A stretch of 64,000 nucleotides of DNA, from NCBI GenBank assembly GCA_023374025.1, contig SIJG01000135.1, positions 34,477 through 98,476 on the forward strand. The letters are read 5' to 3'. Under the pieces are notes generated by a model. That model made no database searches and was not told the origin of the DNA. It saw only the letters and a program-made list of their open reading frames with translations. Source of the DNA: Heterodera schachtii. Taxonomy: Eukaryota; Nematoda; Chromadorea; Rhabditida; Heteroderidae. Positions 1-12,079 of the stretch are shown here, one piece after another. Every line of letters begins with the position of its first letter. Within the stretch, counting starts at the first letter, position 1. The position numbers and the translations under genes were made by a program.

Positions 1-316
1 CTTTCCAAGAAAATTGCCAATTTCCATTTCCTTGGTGCCATTCTCCCTGATTTTGCTTCGAATTCGAATATATTTCAGTGGCCATTTGCGCGTTTTGAAG
101 TGTTCGTCCACGTAAAAGTCAAATCGGTGGCTGATCAGTGCAATTCCAAGGCCAAGTTGAGAAGGCGCAAGCAAATCGAACACCGAAAGCCAACAATCGC
201 CGGAGATGAAACTGAAGAAAAGGAAACAAAATTGAAAATTGAAAATTGGCATTTTAATTTTAATTTTACATTGCTTTTGCCATCTTTTCCTCCGCTTCTT
301 TTCGGTTGTCTGACAT
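1..316 (-). CDS. F-box-like family A gene, 5' part (A0), runs off the window
   Basis: Two exons are visible: 316-270 (ATG, 47 nt, starting MSQRNVRQPKRSGGKDGK) and 211 down to the window edge. Exon 1 ends in phase 2 at a GTAAAA donor, and exon 2 starts after a TTCTTCAG acceptor. Exon 2 carries the N-terminal F-box-like segment, with DCWLSVFDLLAPSQLGLG followed by IALISHRFDFYVDEHFKTRK. F-box domains normally link a substrate receptor to SKP1 in SCF ubiquitin ligases, so a cytosolic adaptor role is inferred. The same 47-nt first exon and phase recur in the genes at 19938, 44568, 47120, 51387, 58502 and 63144, which supports the model. The 3' exons lie outside the window, so integrity cannot be judged. 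Confidence 0.72.
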
Positions 317-570
317 TTCGTTGCGACATTTTGACGGATTTTAATTGGGCTAGCAATCTTAAAAAATGAATATGTGAAATTGCTCAGAAACTTAAAGCGG
401 AATTGCGGACTGTTGGGCAAATCCAATGCCCTTTTCACCATAAATTTGCGATTTTGGTGAATTTTAGGGCCGGGCCGGTAGGCGCCGCCGCGGGCAAACT
501 AGAGATTTTAATGAATTTCTTAACAAAAGAGTAATTTTTCAGCAATTTCAGGGGAGGGCCGGGAGGCTTT

Positions 571-597
571 AAGAGAGAGAGAGAGGAGAGAGAGAAG

Positions 598-669
<72 letters not shown>

Positions 670-706
670 AGGGAGAGAGAGGGAGAGAGAGAGAGAAAGA
701 GAGAGA
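571..706. repeat. GA microsatellite
   Basis: A run of about 135 bases of (GA)n with short GGA and AAGA interruptions. The antisense reading gives a Ser/Leu-only ORF that is a composition artefact. The rest of 317-1247 holds no supported gene; the reading frames there are short and low in complexity. Confidence 0.95.
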
Positions 707-1247
707 ATGGCTCTTCGAATGGTTCTTTTATAGGCTCTCCCAATGGGGCGGAGGCGTTCCTGGCACGGATGAGCGGCAGAAGAACCAACACCAAGAGATC
801 ATGGAGCAAAATCGGAGAATACTTTTTTTTATGGGATAAAAGGGGAAAGGCGGAGATTAAGGGGGAGGGGTCATGGGAAAGATGGAAAAAACGGGAAAAT
901 TCCTTTGGGACGAACGATTTGATCCGGCTCCAAAGTTGGCAAAAGATTTCTTTTGAAAAAGATTTATTGGTGATCATTGATCAACAGCAGTGTCCGGTTT
1001 TATATCCTAAAAACCTTGTGTGCCAAAAAACATCGCCACATCACCTGAAAGCTCTCCTTCGTTTTAATTGTGTAAAAGGGATCATGAAATTTTTAATCCC
1101 GAAACCGGTCCGGGTCAAAGTTCTTTTCAAGAGTCCGGGCTCTTGTTAACATCAATATAATCCAAATTTTTATTTAATATAAAGATAAAATAAATTCAAT
1201 TTCAATTAACAATTCAAAAAAGAACTGATCATTTCTCAAATATTCAT

Positions 1248-1329
1248 TCATTCTTTCTGCTCATCACTGCTTGGCCCCACGGGACTCGAGAACACTTTTT
1301 CGTTGCTTTTATCCGTTTCAGACAATGGC
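1248..1329 (-). pseudogene. Orphan last exon of an F-box-like family B gene
   Basis: This 82-nt block matches, almost base for base, the last exon of the family B gene ending at 15715. It has the same length and the same reading from the acceptor to the TGA, with residues such as ETDKSNEKVFSSP. The 3' flank at 1150-1247 also matches 15640-15714. No upstream exon follows: immediately beyond the acceptor the sequence becomes TACCGTATTTT, the end motif of a repeat family seen at 23867 and 40561. It is therefore a detached gene fragment cut at or near a repeat insertion. Confidence 0.8.
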
Positions 1330-2485
1330 CTACCGTATTTTTTCTAATTAAGGCCCCGGGGGGATTATTTTTCAACCTCTTCAAAAAGGGGGACATAATT
1401 GGAGACAGGGCCTTTAATGGAGACGGGGGGATTATTTTTCAAAAGATTTTTATTACATATTTGGGGTTTTTTGTACATATTTTGGGATTTTTCATAAATA
1501 TTTATGTACATATTTGGACCACTTTTTGTACATATTTTTGGCAGCCCTAGTGATGAAAAATCTCGAAATAGTGAAAAAAAATAGCGACATAACGCCAAAA
1601 TTTTTAATTATTTTGTGAGAAGCGTTAAAGTCTGATTTTTAGTGACGCATAGTGACTTCAGAATCGAAAATTTCAATGCAGAAATGCTTTTTTGAGCTCC
1701 TTTCTTCAAAATAAAAGCAAAAAAAGTTTTTTTCAACTACTTGATTTTTTCGATTTTAATTATTTTTTTAAAAAACTTTAGCCAATTTTTGGCATTTTGC
1801 CGTTTTGGTGCCTTTTTTGGCGTTTTTTACCGGAAAATCCCACTAAAAATGCCAAAAAAATCGGGAAAATACACTCCTAAGAAATGACCCGAAAACAATT
1901 TCAGAAAATTTTTATGGGGTGTAAACTGTACAAGTACCTAAAAAATAAACCGCAGCCTAGCGGACTCGAACCCCAGACGCCCGTCTCATAAGACCCTTAG
2001 GGATTAATAATAATTTTCAAAAAATCGTAAAAAATTGAAAATTTGATTTTTCCATACATTAATAGCTCATTCGAAATCAAAGAATTTCAAAATCTGAGCT
2101 CAGATTCGTGATCAGCGCATTTTTTTAAGCCTAGAAAAAATATCCGACAAATTTTTAACATTTTTTTTTCGTCGGGACACCAATTATTAATGATTGCCCT
2201 CTTTTTGATGGCTTTTTATAACGACTAGAGCTCGGCCTGGACCTGGGAAGGCATTCCAAGGACCCTAAATTTTTTGAATTTCGGACCCAAAATGTCGGAA
2301 ATCGGACATCAGAATTCCGTGCCATCCCTGCTGGTGTGTAATATTAGAATAAGAATTGGCCATTTGTAAGCAGAGTTTTTTTAAATGGAAATCCGGGGAT
2401 CTCTTTATTCAGTAATTGCCGCTTTCTCTCCCATTTCTCCTCCCCCCTCCCCGCTTAATTATAACCAAAAAAATTTTTTTTGCAG
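1330..2485. other. Gene-free AT-rich stretch with repeat relics
   Basis: No supported gene. The segment starts with a TACCGTA-type repeat end (1331) followed by runs related to those at 23.9 and 40.4 kb. It contains one AAAATACACTCCTAAG motif (about 1865) of the dispersed family described in the findings. Near 1960-2000, minus strand, there is a Pol III B-box-like GGTTCGAGTCC without a convincing A-box or cloverleaf. Confidence 0.6.
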
Positions 2486-3292
<807 letters not shown>

Positions 3293-4857
3293 AGATGTGA
3301 TTATGAAAATTTGTTTGAGAAAATTTAAAACAATTTTCTCACTCTTTTGTCGTTTGTTTGTTTGTCTATTCTCTTCATTTTCCATATGCTATTTTTCATT
3401 TTTCAATTTCTCTGTCTCTCTCTCTTATCATCGTATTCTTCTCTCTCTCCCCTCACATTTTTTTGTCCATTTTTTTCAATTTGATTTTTTGTAACAATTT
3501 TTTTTTCTAAATAAAAAATCGAACTTTATCAATATAAATTTTGAACAATTAAATGAAAAGAATTCATAACAATTATTGTAAATTTTAGACAGCAAAATTT
3601 ATAAAAAAAAATGAAAAAGCAACAATTTTGGGTAAAATACTGCCGCTGCCTCCCCCTCCCCTTTAGGAAGATGATTTTTAGTCTTTCCCCAAATTTTCAA
3701 GAATTTACGATATGGTTGAGAAGGAAAAAATTTATGGTCCAAAAATTCAATCATTTCATAACACATTCACTTCTGAAAACCACTTGGGCCGGGAGTTTCT
3801 TCAAGAAGCCTAAAAATAGAAATACAAATTTAAAATTTTTGATTGTTTAGTCGGCGTTTTACAAAATTATATTGGGTAAAAATTGAAAAAAAATTAAAAT
3901 GAATAAAAAATTTTGCTTAGCAACTTTGCTCTAAAGCAACCTAATTTTAAATTCTTGTGTATCATTCGATAGCCCTAAAGGTTCTCTATTTGCCTGTAAA
4001 AATTCAAAAAAATTTGTTAACATTCAAAAAAGTTATGGCGAAAAATGCTCAAAAAATAAGGACACCACACGGGTAAAAGGAGGTATGCAACGCGGGAAAA
4101 TTTAGGGGATTTTGGGCCGAAATAAATTTTCACCGTAAATTTGCGATTTTGTGAATTTTGGGGCCGAGCATTGCAAGAAAAAGAAAAAATTTTATGAGAA
4201 CGTCGAAATATTTTTATAACAACAATTATTTAATTTTGCAGCTCTTTTTTGGTAATTCCCTAAACGCTGAGAATTTATATATTTTAACTTTTTCAGACTT
4301 TGTGCTTTTTTAAATAACACAAAAATTTAGGATTTGTTCGAAATGAACAAAGTTATTGTATAAAAAAAGGTATAGTTAATTGTTTGGAATCATACTGTGC
4401 ACTAGAACCGCTGTATGTTATTAAAACTTAACTAGTTTGGTTTTTTCGTTTTTCAAAATTTTATGTGGTTAATAAATTTAAAATAAATACTTTTGAAAAG
4501 TGTCACATGGTTTAATGAATTTTAATTTAGTTTCGAATTCGGGTTTAGAAATGAGTCCAAATTCAGTCAAGATTCTTGATTAGCCCTCTAATCATCTAGA
4601 AGTGTTGTGGTTTTCGGGATCATGACATTGGGGACGGCATAACAGAACAATATGAAATGGATTAATTAAATTTAAGCTAAAATCTCAAAAAGGACTAAAC
4701 AAATTTTTTATATTAATAAATTTCTGGGAAAAAGTTCCTCAATAAATAATTTCCAAAAAGATTTGGCTGCTGGATTTTATTTATAAGATTTGAAAAATGA
4801 TCAGAAAGTGAGTAGTGATTGGACGGCTTATTCATCATCGACCAATTTTCGCTTTGT
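3293..4857. other. Non-coding part of left palindrome arm
   Basis: No gene supported. The stretch mirrors 10136-12079 in inverted orientation. At 3765-3820 there is a relic of the last exon and 3' flank of a family A F-box-like gene (CACTTGGGCCGGGAGTTTCTT, opposite strand), mirrored at 11700-11765. The TATCATTCGATAGCCCTAAAG segment near 3960 belongs to a dispersed family also seen near 11430, 21150, 45130 and 61220. Confidence 0.6.
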
Positions 4858-5749
4858 CTATTTTTCTTCCACCGTTAAATCAATGGCCAATGTCACTTTG
4901 TCCTCGCATTTGGTGTAAAAGCCTTTTTCCGGATCCATAATAAATTCCTGTGTTTTTACAAAAAAAAATAGCAAAGAAAGCGGTGTATCATGCCAATTCG
5001 TACAAAGGCAACTCTACATTTTTAGGTTAAGCCTAGGCTTTAGGCTTAGGCCTAAGCTTAAGGCTAGGCCTTAGCTTAGGCTTGCTCGGGCCTAGGCTTA
5101 AGCTTAGGCTTTATCTTTTAAAAACTTTAATTGTTTTTTGTACGAGTTGCCTTTGTACAACAGTGTACGATTGTTGCCATCGACCCAAACAAAGTTGACT
5201 GGTGACACTTACCGTAGAAGTGAATTTTGGGAAGCCCCAGCTGTTAGCTTTGTTATTTAAAATTCTGTCAAATTTGTGAGCAAAATCCGCCGTTCCGCTG
5301 TTTTGTGAAACAATTCGAAGGGTTGCCGAACATTCGCAGCTCCAACAAATGCCATCTTTGGCAATCAAAAATTAATGAATGCAATTAGTTAATTCTCATA
5401 TTTTCACCATTTTTCGGCGGAGCGAAGCACAAAAGATAAAAGCCCAAATATTTGTCGGTGCCGTCTTTCTCATCCGTTGTTATTTCTGCCGATATTTTCC
5501 ACTCAAATCCCTTCATTTGCACGGCTTCGCTGTTCCGTCTATTTCCCACTTTCTCTTTCGTAAATTCAGAAAATTTCTCAATTTTCATCGTCAGTGTCCC
5601 CCAGTTCGCATTGGCTATGATCCAATCAGAAATTCGTCCATGCCATTGAAATTCCAATGGTTTAATCCCGGGGGCATCGTGGAGATTTGGAAGGCAATGG
5701 AACTGATTAACGGAGTCAAATTCATCGTTTGTCAAAATGCCAGAAGGAA
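4858..5749 (-). pseudogene. 3' half of a BTB-BACK-MATH gene, inverted duplicate (C2)
   Basis: Exons 5749-5408 (342 nt), 5355-5213 (143 nt) and 4947-4858 (90 nt, TAG) have exactly the lengths and phases of the last three exons of the intact gene at 6358-10135. They encode MATH-type modules; only about four residues differ in the first exon. The BTB and BACK exons are absent because homology stops inside the intron at 5806. There is no start codon context, so this is a gene fragment. The intron at 4998-5170 carries the TTAGGC-like fold-back described below. Confidence 0.85.
4998..5170. repeat. Intronic fold-back with TTAGGC-like core (copy 1)
   Basis: Inverted GTACAAAGGCAACTC and GAGTTGCCTTTGTAC arms flank about 90 bases built from TTAGGC, CCTAGGC and AAGCTTAGG units. 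The same structure occupies the equivalent intron at 9794-9978 and 31218-31428. TTAGGC is the telomere repeat unit of most nematodes. Confidence 0.75.
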
Positions 5750-5806
5750 CTGCAAAAAAAAAAATTAATTAATTAATTTTTATCAATTTTACAAATTGCT
5801 TCTACC

Positions 5807-6357
5807 GCAATCACTATTTTTAGTTTTCAGTAATTTTTACTTTGTTTTTCGTTTCATTTTTTCCTTGGTGGCATAAGCTTTAAAATGCCAAAAAAAAAAC
5901 GAAAACAAATTTTCGAACTCCAACTAAAATGATCCATTGCCTAGCGTTCCGGTCTCGAAAGTCGGAGAAAATTGTTAGTGTTTTAATACGATTCGTTAGC
6001 CAGAATTTTTTATGAAAATGACAATCTCGTGGTTTTTTCAACAAAAAAAACCACAGAAAACCACAGAGAGCTTCATTTTGTAAATTTATCCTCATTGGCA
6101 CAACGCCCAAGGGCCCGTGCCCCGGGTTTACACGGGCCCGTTGCCAGTAACCCATATTTTGTTTTGGACTGACATTGGTTTCACAGGCTTTACGGTTTTT
6201 TGCCCGTAACCCGTGTTGGTGCCGTGCCTGTAGCCCGTGCCGGTGTATTTCAAAAATTCCGATCCCATGTTACTATTTCTCAACTAGCCTCATTGAAAAT
6301 TTTCTTATATTTTAAGCAAACATTTTCAAAACAATATTTACTTTGTGCAATTTTTAC
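5807..6357. other. Repeat-derived spacer upstream of the BTB gene
   Basis: No gene. The stretch 5807-5960 matches 48297-48445 directly and 39080-39190 and 40785-40840 in part (AACTAAAATGATCCATTG and neighbours). At 6110-6250 a GC-rich segment has inverted GGGCCCGTG/CACGGGCCC halves, which would form a hairpin. The palindrome homology breaks exactly where this repeat begins. Confidence 0.6.
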
Positions 6358-9300
6358 ATGGCATCATCAAAAAAGGGAAATTTGGCGGATCGGATGAAGC
6401 ATTTGTTGGGCACGGCTAAACTTGCGGATGCGCACTTTTTGGTGGGGGACGGAGACGGAAAGGAGGCGAGTTTTATATTGCTTTTCATATATTTGTTAAT
6501 TTTTAATTTTTGTTTTTTAAGCTTTTGTCTGCCCATAAAAGCATTTTGGTGTCCGCTTCCGACGTTTTTGAGGCAATGTTCCGTTTTGACTCCCAAAATG
6601 GAAAAACGGAAAAGGGTAAAGAAAAAAATGCGCAAAAAAAAAATTAAAGGCTTTTATTTCTACATATTGCATAGAATGACCACTTATTTGTTAGCACGAA
6701 AAATTAGCGAAAAGCCATTAGAAAATGCCAAAATTGGTCTCGGGCAAAGAAAGAATAGTCATGCCATCCAAATCATCCAAGAAATTATGGATAAACTAAA
6801 ATTTAAATTGCCAAAAAAAAAGAAAAAATAAATAATTGTTTATTTTTAATCGTTTTATTACTTTTTTTAAATGTCAACATTCTCTCATTTTCGTGTATTG
6901 ACGTGTTTAATTACATTTATTCACACTTATTGCTTTCGAATGATATCAAAAATATAGGGCAAACTTCTTTTATTAAATTTTCCCGTTCAAATGGTTTAAA
7001 TTCAAAATAAATAAAATAAAAATTAATTTTAAATAGAAATTCCTGAATTTAAAAAATTAACAATTAAAGTGCCAAAATAGAAATAATTTAAAAATGTATT
7101 TTATTTTTTGGTTTAGCATCTGTCGACAATCCCGTGGAAGTGCCCGATGTTGAAGCAGCAGCGTTCAAAGTGATGCTCAGCTTTATTTATGCGGACGATT
7201 TGAGCGAATTGGACGGAGAAAACGCAATGGCAGTGCTTTGCGCTGGTGAAAACAATTTTTATTTATGGCAATTAATTAATTAATTTTCTATGGCAATTAA
7301 TTAATTAATTTCAATTTTCTATGGCAATTAATTTTGATTTTCTATGGCAATTAATTAATTAATTTTAATCTTCTTTAACTTTTTGCGACGTGCGTCTCGT
7401 TACAGATCCCTTCCGCTTTTCATCCCATAAAATCAAATTTGATTTTTTAGCTCATAAGTACGGCATCGATGGATTGATCAGTCATTGTGTGCAAATTCCG
7501 ATTCAAAATCTGCCCAATGTTTTCTTGGCCCATTCCATGGCTCATCTTTTCAACTTGGAGGTAAAAAAAAATTGATCATTTTCTGATTAATTTAGGGTAA
7601 TTTATTGATGAAATTTTCCATCAATATTAATATAAATTTTCGAGATTTTAGCTGAAATTTACTTCTAGGTGACTTGAGGGCTAATCAAGAATCTTAACAA
7701 AATTTGGACTCATTTCTAACCCCAAATTCGAAATTAAATTAAATCATGTGACATGCAAATTTTTTGAAAATTTTCAGCAATTTTCTTAACAAATTGCATT
7801 AAAATTCTCAAAAAATTTTCCCGGCGGCGCCTATCGGCACCGCCGGACAAATGGAGAACAAACTGGCAAAAACAGTAACTTTTTTCTGGCGAAAAACGGC
7901 TAAAATTTTTTAAAAAATACCCCCCCCCCTAAATTCGGGATTTCAAAAAACGGAAAAACACCCCTTAATTCGGGAACAAATGTTATACTTTTTAGGATTT
8001 TGCTCACCAATGTTTGCGTTACATTTGTCAAAATTTCGGCAAATTGTTTGAAACTGAGGAATTTTACCAAATTGACCAGAGTTTTCTTTGTGAATTGTTC
8101 GAACGTGATCAGTTGGTGATCAACAATGAATTTGAACTCTGGCAATCTGTAATTTTTTTTAAACTTTTAATTTTCGATTGTTTAAAATTAATTCGTTTGT
8201 TTCCACAATTTTCGGCACTCCGTTGGGCGGACGTAAAGTGCCGTCAAAATGCCATCGAATGTTCCGCTGAAAATCGACGTGATGCGCTTGGCCCGGCACT
8301 GTTCAAAATTCGTTTTCCTCTCATATCAACGAAGGATTTTAACACAAGCATCGGTCGGTAGAAGCAATTTGTAAAATTGATAAAAATTAGAGTGCCACGG
8401 GACCGGGAATTTTGGGCAAACCCGGGACCGGGACCTTTTCGGTTGGAAAAACCGGGAATTTTTGGCTGGGAAAACCGGGAAAAAACCCGGGACTGGTCCC
8501 GGTCCCGGACAAAACCGGGACCTTGGTACTCAGTTGTACTCAGTTGTCCGCTTCCAGGTCCCGGTCCCGTGGCACTCTAATAAATAGGGCTCGGATTTAT
8601 AGTTGCTAAAAACTGCCAAAATAATTAGTTTTTAATTTCTAAAAAAATTCCAAAATAGTTGCTAAAAATGGGTAAATAGTTGCTAAAAAGTTTCGAATTT
8701 AGGGATGCAAAATCGAAAATTTTCTTCAAAAAGCAAAAATATTTTGCCAAATCATTAAGAATATAAATAATTTTCAAAATCAAAAATTCTCGGTAAGAAA
8801 ATAAAAAATAAATTTTGGAGGTGAATTTTTTGAGAAATTTTTCATTTATTAGGGGTGCACTTTTGAAAATTTTCGGGTCGATTCTTAGGGGTGTATTTTT
8901 GAAAAAAAATTTTGAGTCGATTCTTAGGGGTGTATTTTTCGTTTTTATTGAATTTTTGTTAACAAATTTTGGGCAAAACGCCAAAATAGTTGAAAATAGT
9001 TTTTTTCAAAATTTTTATAGTTTTTTAGTTGCTAAAAATAAAAAACTAGAAAATAGTTGCTAATAACTCGAAAAGTAGCTTAACAACAGCCGAAAAAAAC
9101 ACGTTTTTCGTGCATTTCAGGCCATGGGGAGCTCAGGAAAAAAATAGTGAAAAAACTATAAATCCGAGCCCTACTAATAAAAATTAATTAATTAATTTTT
9201 TTTTTTTTGCAGTTCCTTCTGGCATTTTGACAAACGATGAATTTGACTCCGTTAATCAGTTCCATTGCCTTCCAAATCTCCACGATGCCCCCGGGATTAA

Positions 9301-10135
9301 ACCATTCGAATTTCAATGGCATGGACGAATTTCTGATTGGATCATGGCCAATGCAAACTGGGGAACACTGTCGATGAAAATTGAGAAATTTTCTGAATTT
9401 ACGAAAGAGAAAGTGGGAAGTAGACGGAACAGCGAAGCCGTGCAAATGAAGGGATTTGAGTGGAAAATATCGGCAGAAATAACAACGGATGAGAAAGACG
9501 GCACCGACAAATATTTGGGCTTTTATCTTTTGTGCTTCGCTCCGCCGAAAAATGGTGAAAATATGAGAAACTTTCTAATTGCATTCATTAGTTTTTGATT
9601 GCTAAAGATGGCATTTGTTGGAGCTGCGAATGTTCGGCAACCCTTCGAATTGTTTCACAAAACAGCGGAACGGCGGATTTTGCTCACAAATTTGACAGAA
9701 TTTTAAATAACAAAGCTAACAGCTGGGGCTTCCCAAAATTCACTTCTACGGTAAGTGTCACCAGTCAACTTTGTTTGGGTCGATGGCAACAATCGTACAC
9801 TGTTGTACAAAGGCAACTCGTACAAAAAACAATTAAAGTTTTTAAAAGATAAAGCCTAAGCTTAAGCCTAGGCCCGAGCAAGCCTAAGCTAAGGCCTAGC
9901 CTTAAGCTTAGGCCTAAGCCTAAAGCCTAGGCTTAACCTAAAAATGTAGAGTTGCCTTTGTACAACAGTGTACGAGTTGAGTTGCCTTTTGTACGAATTG
10001 GCATGACACACCACTTTCTTTGCTAATTTTTTTGTAAAAATCCAGGAATTTATTATGGATCCGGACAAAGGATTGTATGACAGTGACGAGGACAAAGTGA
10101 CATTGGCCATTGATTTAACGGTGGAAGAAATATAG
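6358..10135 (+). CDS. BTB-BACK-MATH protein gene (C1)
   Basis: Nine exons: 6358-6465, 6522-6615, 7117-7245, 7451-7560, 7996-8148, 8215-8353, 9213-9554, 9608-9750, 10046-10135 (TAG). They close in frame to about 435 residues. Residues 1-110 are a BTB domain (DAHFLVGDGDGKE, then DVFEAMFRFDS), 110-244 a BACK-like region (CLRYICQNF, ALRWADVKCRQN) and 245-435 MATH-type segments (SATLRIVSQ, NSWGFPKF). BTB-MATH proteins are usually CUL3 substrate adaptors, so that role is inferred. Intron 1 uses a GC donor (GAG|GCGAGT), as in the paralogue at 35335. Exon 6 lacks its AG acceptor (CG at 8213-8214); the next AG, at 8237-8238, would drop eight codons in frame. The intron after exon 6 holds two nested mobile elements. 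Confidence 0.82.
8388..8579. mobile_element. hAT-like MITE, 192 bp, TSD ATAAAAAT
   Basis: Perfect terminal inverted repeats of about 22 bp start TAGAGTGCCACGGGACCGGG. The interior is a GGGACCGGG-rich simple sequence. The left duplication ATAAAAAT is at 8380-8387. The right copy is split by the next element: 8580-8584 plus 9182-9184 reads ATAAAAAT once that insertion is removed. The palindrome's other arm, minus strand near 5790, shows the uninterrupted intron. hAT transposases make 8-bp duplications; no transposase is encoded. Confidence 0.9.
8585..9173. mobile_element. hAT-like MITE, 589 bp, nested, TSD CTAATAAA
   Basis: Termini are inverted repeats beginning TAGGGCTCGGATTTATAGTT, flanked by CTAATAAA at 8577-8584 and 9174-9181. 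It sits in the right target duplication of the element at 8388-8579, so it is the younger insertion. The interior is AT-rich with TAGTTGCTAAAA units and three copies of the TTAGGGGTGTATTTTT motif. It is non-coding. Confidence 0.92.
9794..9978. repeat. Intronic fold-back with TTAGGC-like core (copy 2)
   Basis: In the intron between exons 8 and 9 of the BTB-BACK-MATH gene. Arms GTACACTGTTGTACAAAGG and its complement surround a degenerate array of TTAGGC, GCCTAAGC and CCTAGGC units at about 9850-9942. It matches the other two copies closely. Confidence 0.78.
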
Positions 10136-10365
10136 ACAAAGCGAAAATTGGTCGATGATGAATAAGCCGTCTAATCACTACTCACTTTATGATCATTTGT
10201 CAAATCTTATAAATAAAATCAAGCAGCAATTTCTTTTTGGAAATTATTTATTGAGCAAATTCCTTATGCCGTCCCCCATAAAAATGTCATGATCCCGAAA
10301 AACCACAACAATTCTAGGTGATTTGAGGGATAATCAAGGATCTTGACTGAATTTGGACTCATTTC

Positions 10366-11009
10366 TAGGGTTTGTAATTATATGGAAATCCATATTTTTT
10401 TCCTGGACTGTAGGAGGCCTAAAACGCACGAAAAACATGTTTTTAGCTTGTTTTGAAGCTTCTAGGATGACTTTCCATATCCATATTTTCCATATTTTTC
10501 CATATTTCGTGATTTATGTCCATATTTCCATATTTTTCCATATTTTCGCATTTTTATCCATATTTTATGTCCATAATTTGGCATTTTTCAAAAAAACCTC
10601 TATTAGAACGGCCACCATCAGCTAAATTGGCCTTTTTGACCCCCTAAGGACCAGAAAATTTTCAAAAAAATAATTTTTTAGCAGAATTTGTCGAAAAAAT
10701 TGATGAAATTTAAATTTTCTTAAAAAATTGGTTAATTTATGTCAAAAATAAGCAAAAATGGAAAATTTCGATTTTTGGTCGATTTTCTCAAGAAATAGCT
10801 TATTTTTTCTCTAAAACGAGTTTTTATACAATATTTAGCCATTTCTGAAAGTTTTACTTTGCGTTTAATGAATTTGAAGAAATTTTGAGAAATCATACCC
10901 TACATTTGGAAAAATTATTTTTGCTATTTTATGTCCATATTTCGCGATTTTTTGTCCATATTTTATGGCCATATTTCGAGTTTTTATATCCATATAATTA
11001 CAAACCCTA
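10366..11009. mobile_element. hAT-like MITE, 644 bp, TSD CTCATTTC
   Basis: The 21-bp inverted ends start TAGGGTTTGTAATTATATGG. Perfect 8-bp duplications lie at 10358-10365 and 11010-11017. The interior is built of CCATATTTT-like repeats and has no coding frame. The opposite palindrome arm (near 4540-4560, reverse complement) shows the unoccupied target. It lies in the interval between the convergent BTB-MATH and zinc-finger genes. Confidence 0.93.
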
Positions 11010-12079
11010 CTCATTTCTAAAACCAAACCCGAATTTAACTTAAATAAAAACATATATATATATATTACACATAAAAATTTTAAATTCAATGATTTGCTGA
11101 GAAGTGATCGATCGATTTGAATTTAGGAATTAAAAAGATATTTCGACGTGCTCATAAAATGTTCTTTTTGTTGCAATGCTAATTTTACTAGGATAAAACT
11201 AAGCGATTTCCTGAAACCGAATCAGCTGTAAAAAATTGTAAGAATAATTTCGAGATCGTATACCTAAACCGATCGGTTCTTCTCGGCATGTAAATTACGA
11301 ATCCAGGGGCATTTTTGGGCAAAAAAGAATTCACAAAAATTACAAAAATTATGAGTCTAAAAACCACCGAAATTTTTGAATGTTAACAAGTTTTTTTGAA
11401 TTTTTATAGGCAAATAGAGAAGAACCCTTTAGGGCTATCAAATGATACCAACAATTTAAAATTAGGTTGCTTTAAAGCAAAGTTGTAAGCAGAATTTTTT
11501 ATTTTAATGGTTTTTAAATAATGACTTTGCACCCTCAAATAGGGTTTAATGGGTGCCCAGAGTACAGCAGTGCATGTATGTCCTTGAAAAGTACTGGGAA
11601 TTTAGGGTACTTAAGTTTTAGATCTTCCATTTTAATTTTTTTTTTTCAATTTTTACCCAATATAATTTTGTAAACGCCAACTAAACAATCAAAAATTTAA
11701 ATTTGCGTTTCTATTTTTAGGCTTCTTGAAGAAACTCCCGGCCCAAGTGGTTTTCAGAAGTGAATGTGTTAAGAAGAAATGATTGAATTTTTGGACCATA
11801 AATTTTTTTTTCTCAACCATATTATAAATTCTTGAAAAATTGGGGAAAGACTAAAAATCATTTTCCTAAAGCGGAGGGGGAGGCAGCGGCATATTTTATC
11901 CAAAATTTTGCTTTTTTTAATTTTGCTGTCTAAAATTTACAATAATTGTTATGAATTCTTTTCATTTAATTGGTCAAAATTTATATTGATAAAGTTCGTT
12001 TTTTTTTATTTAGAAAAAAAAGTTGTTACAAAAAATCAAATTAAAAATTGGACAGAAAAATATTTTCATAATCACATCT

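Noticed and set aside
1955..2005. Possible tRNA with a CAT anticodon
   Set aside because: B-box-like sequence is present on the minus strand, but no A-box, no 5-bp anticodon stem and no acceptor pairing.
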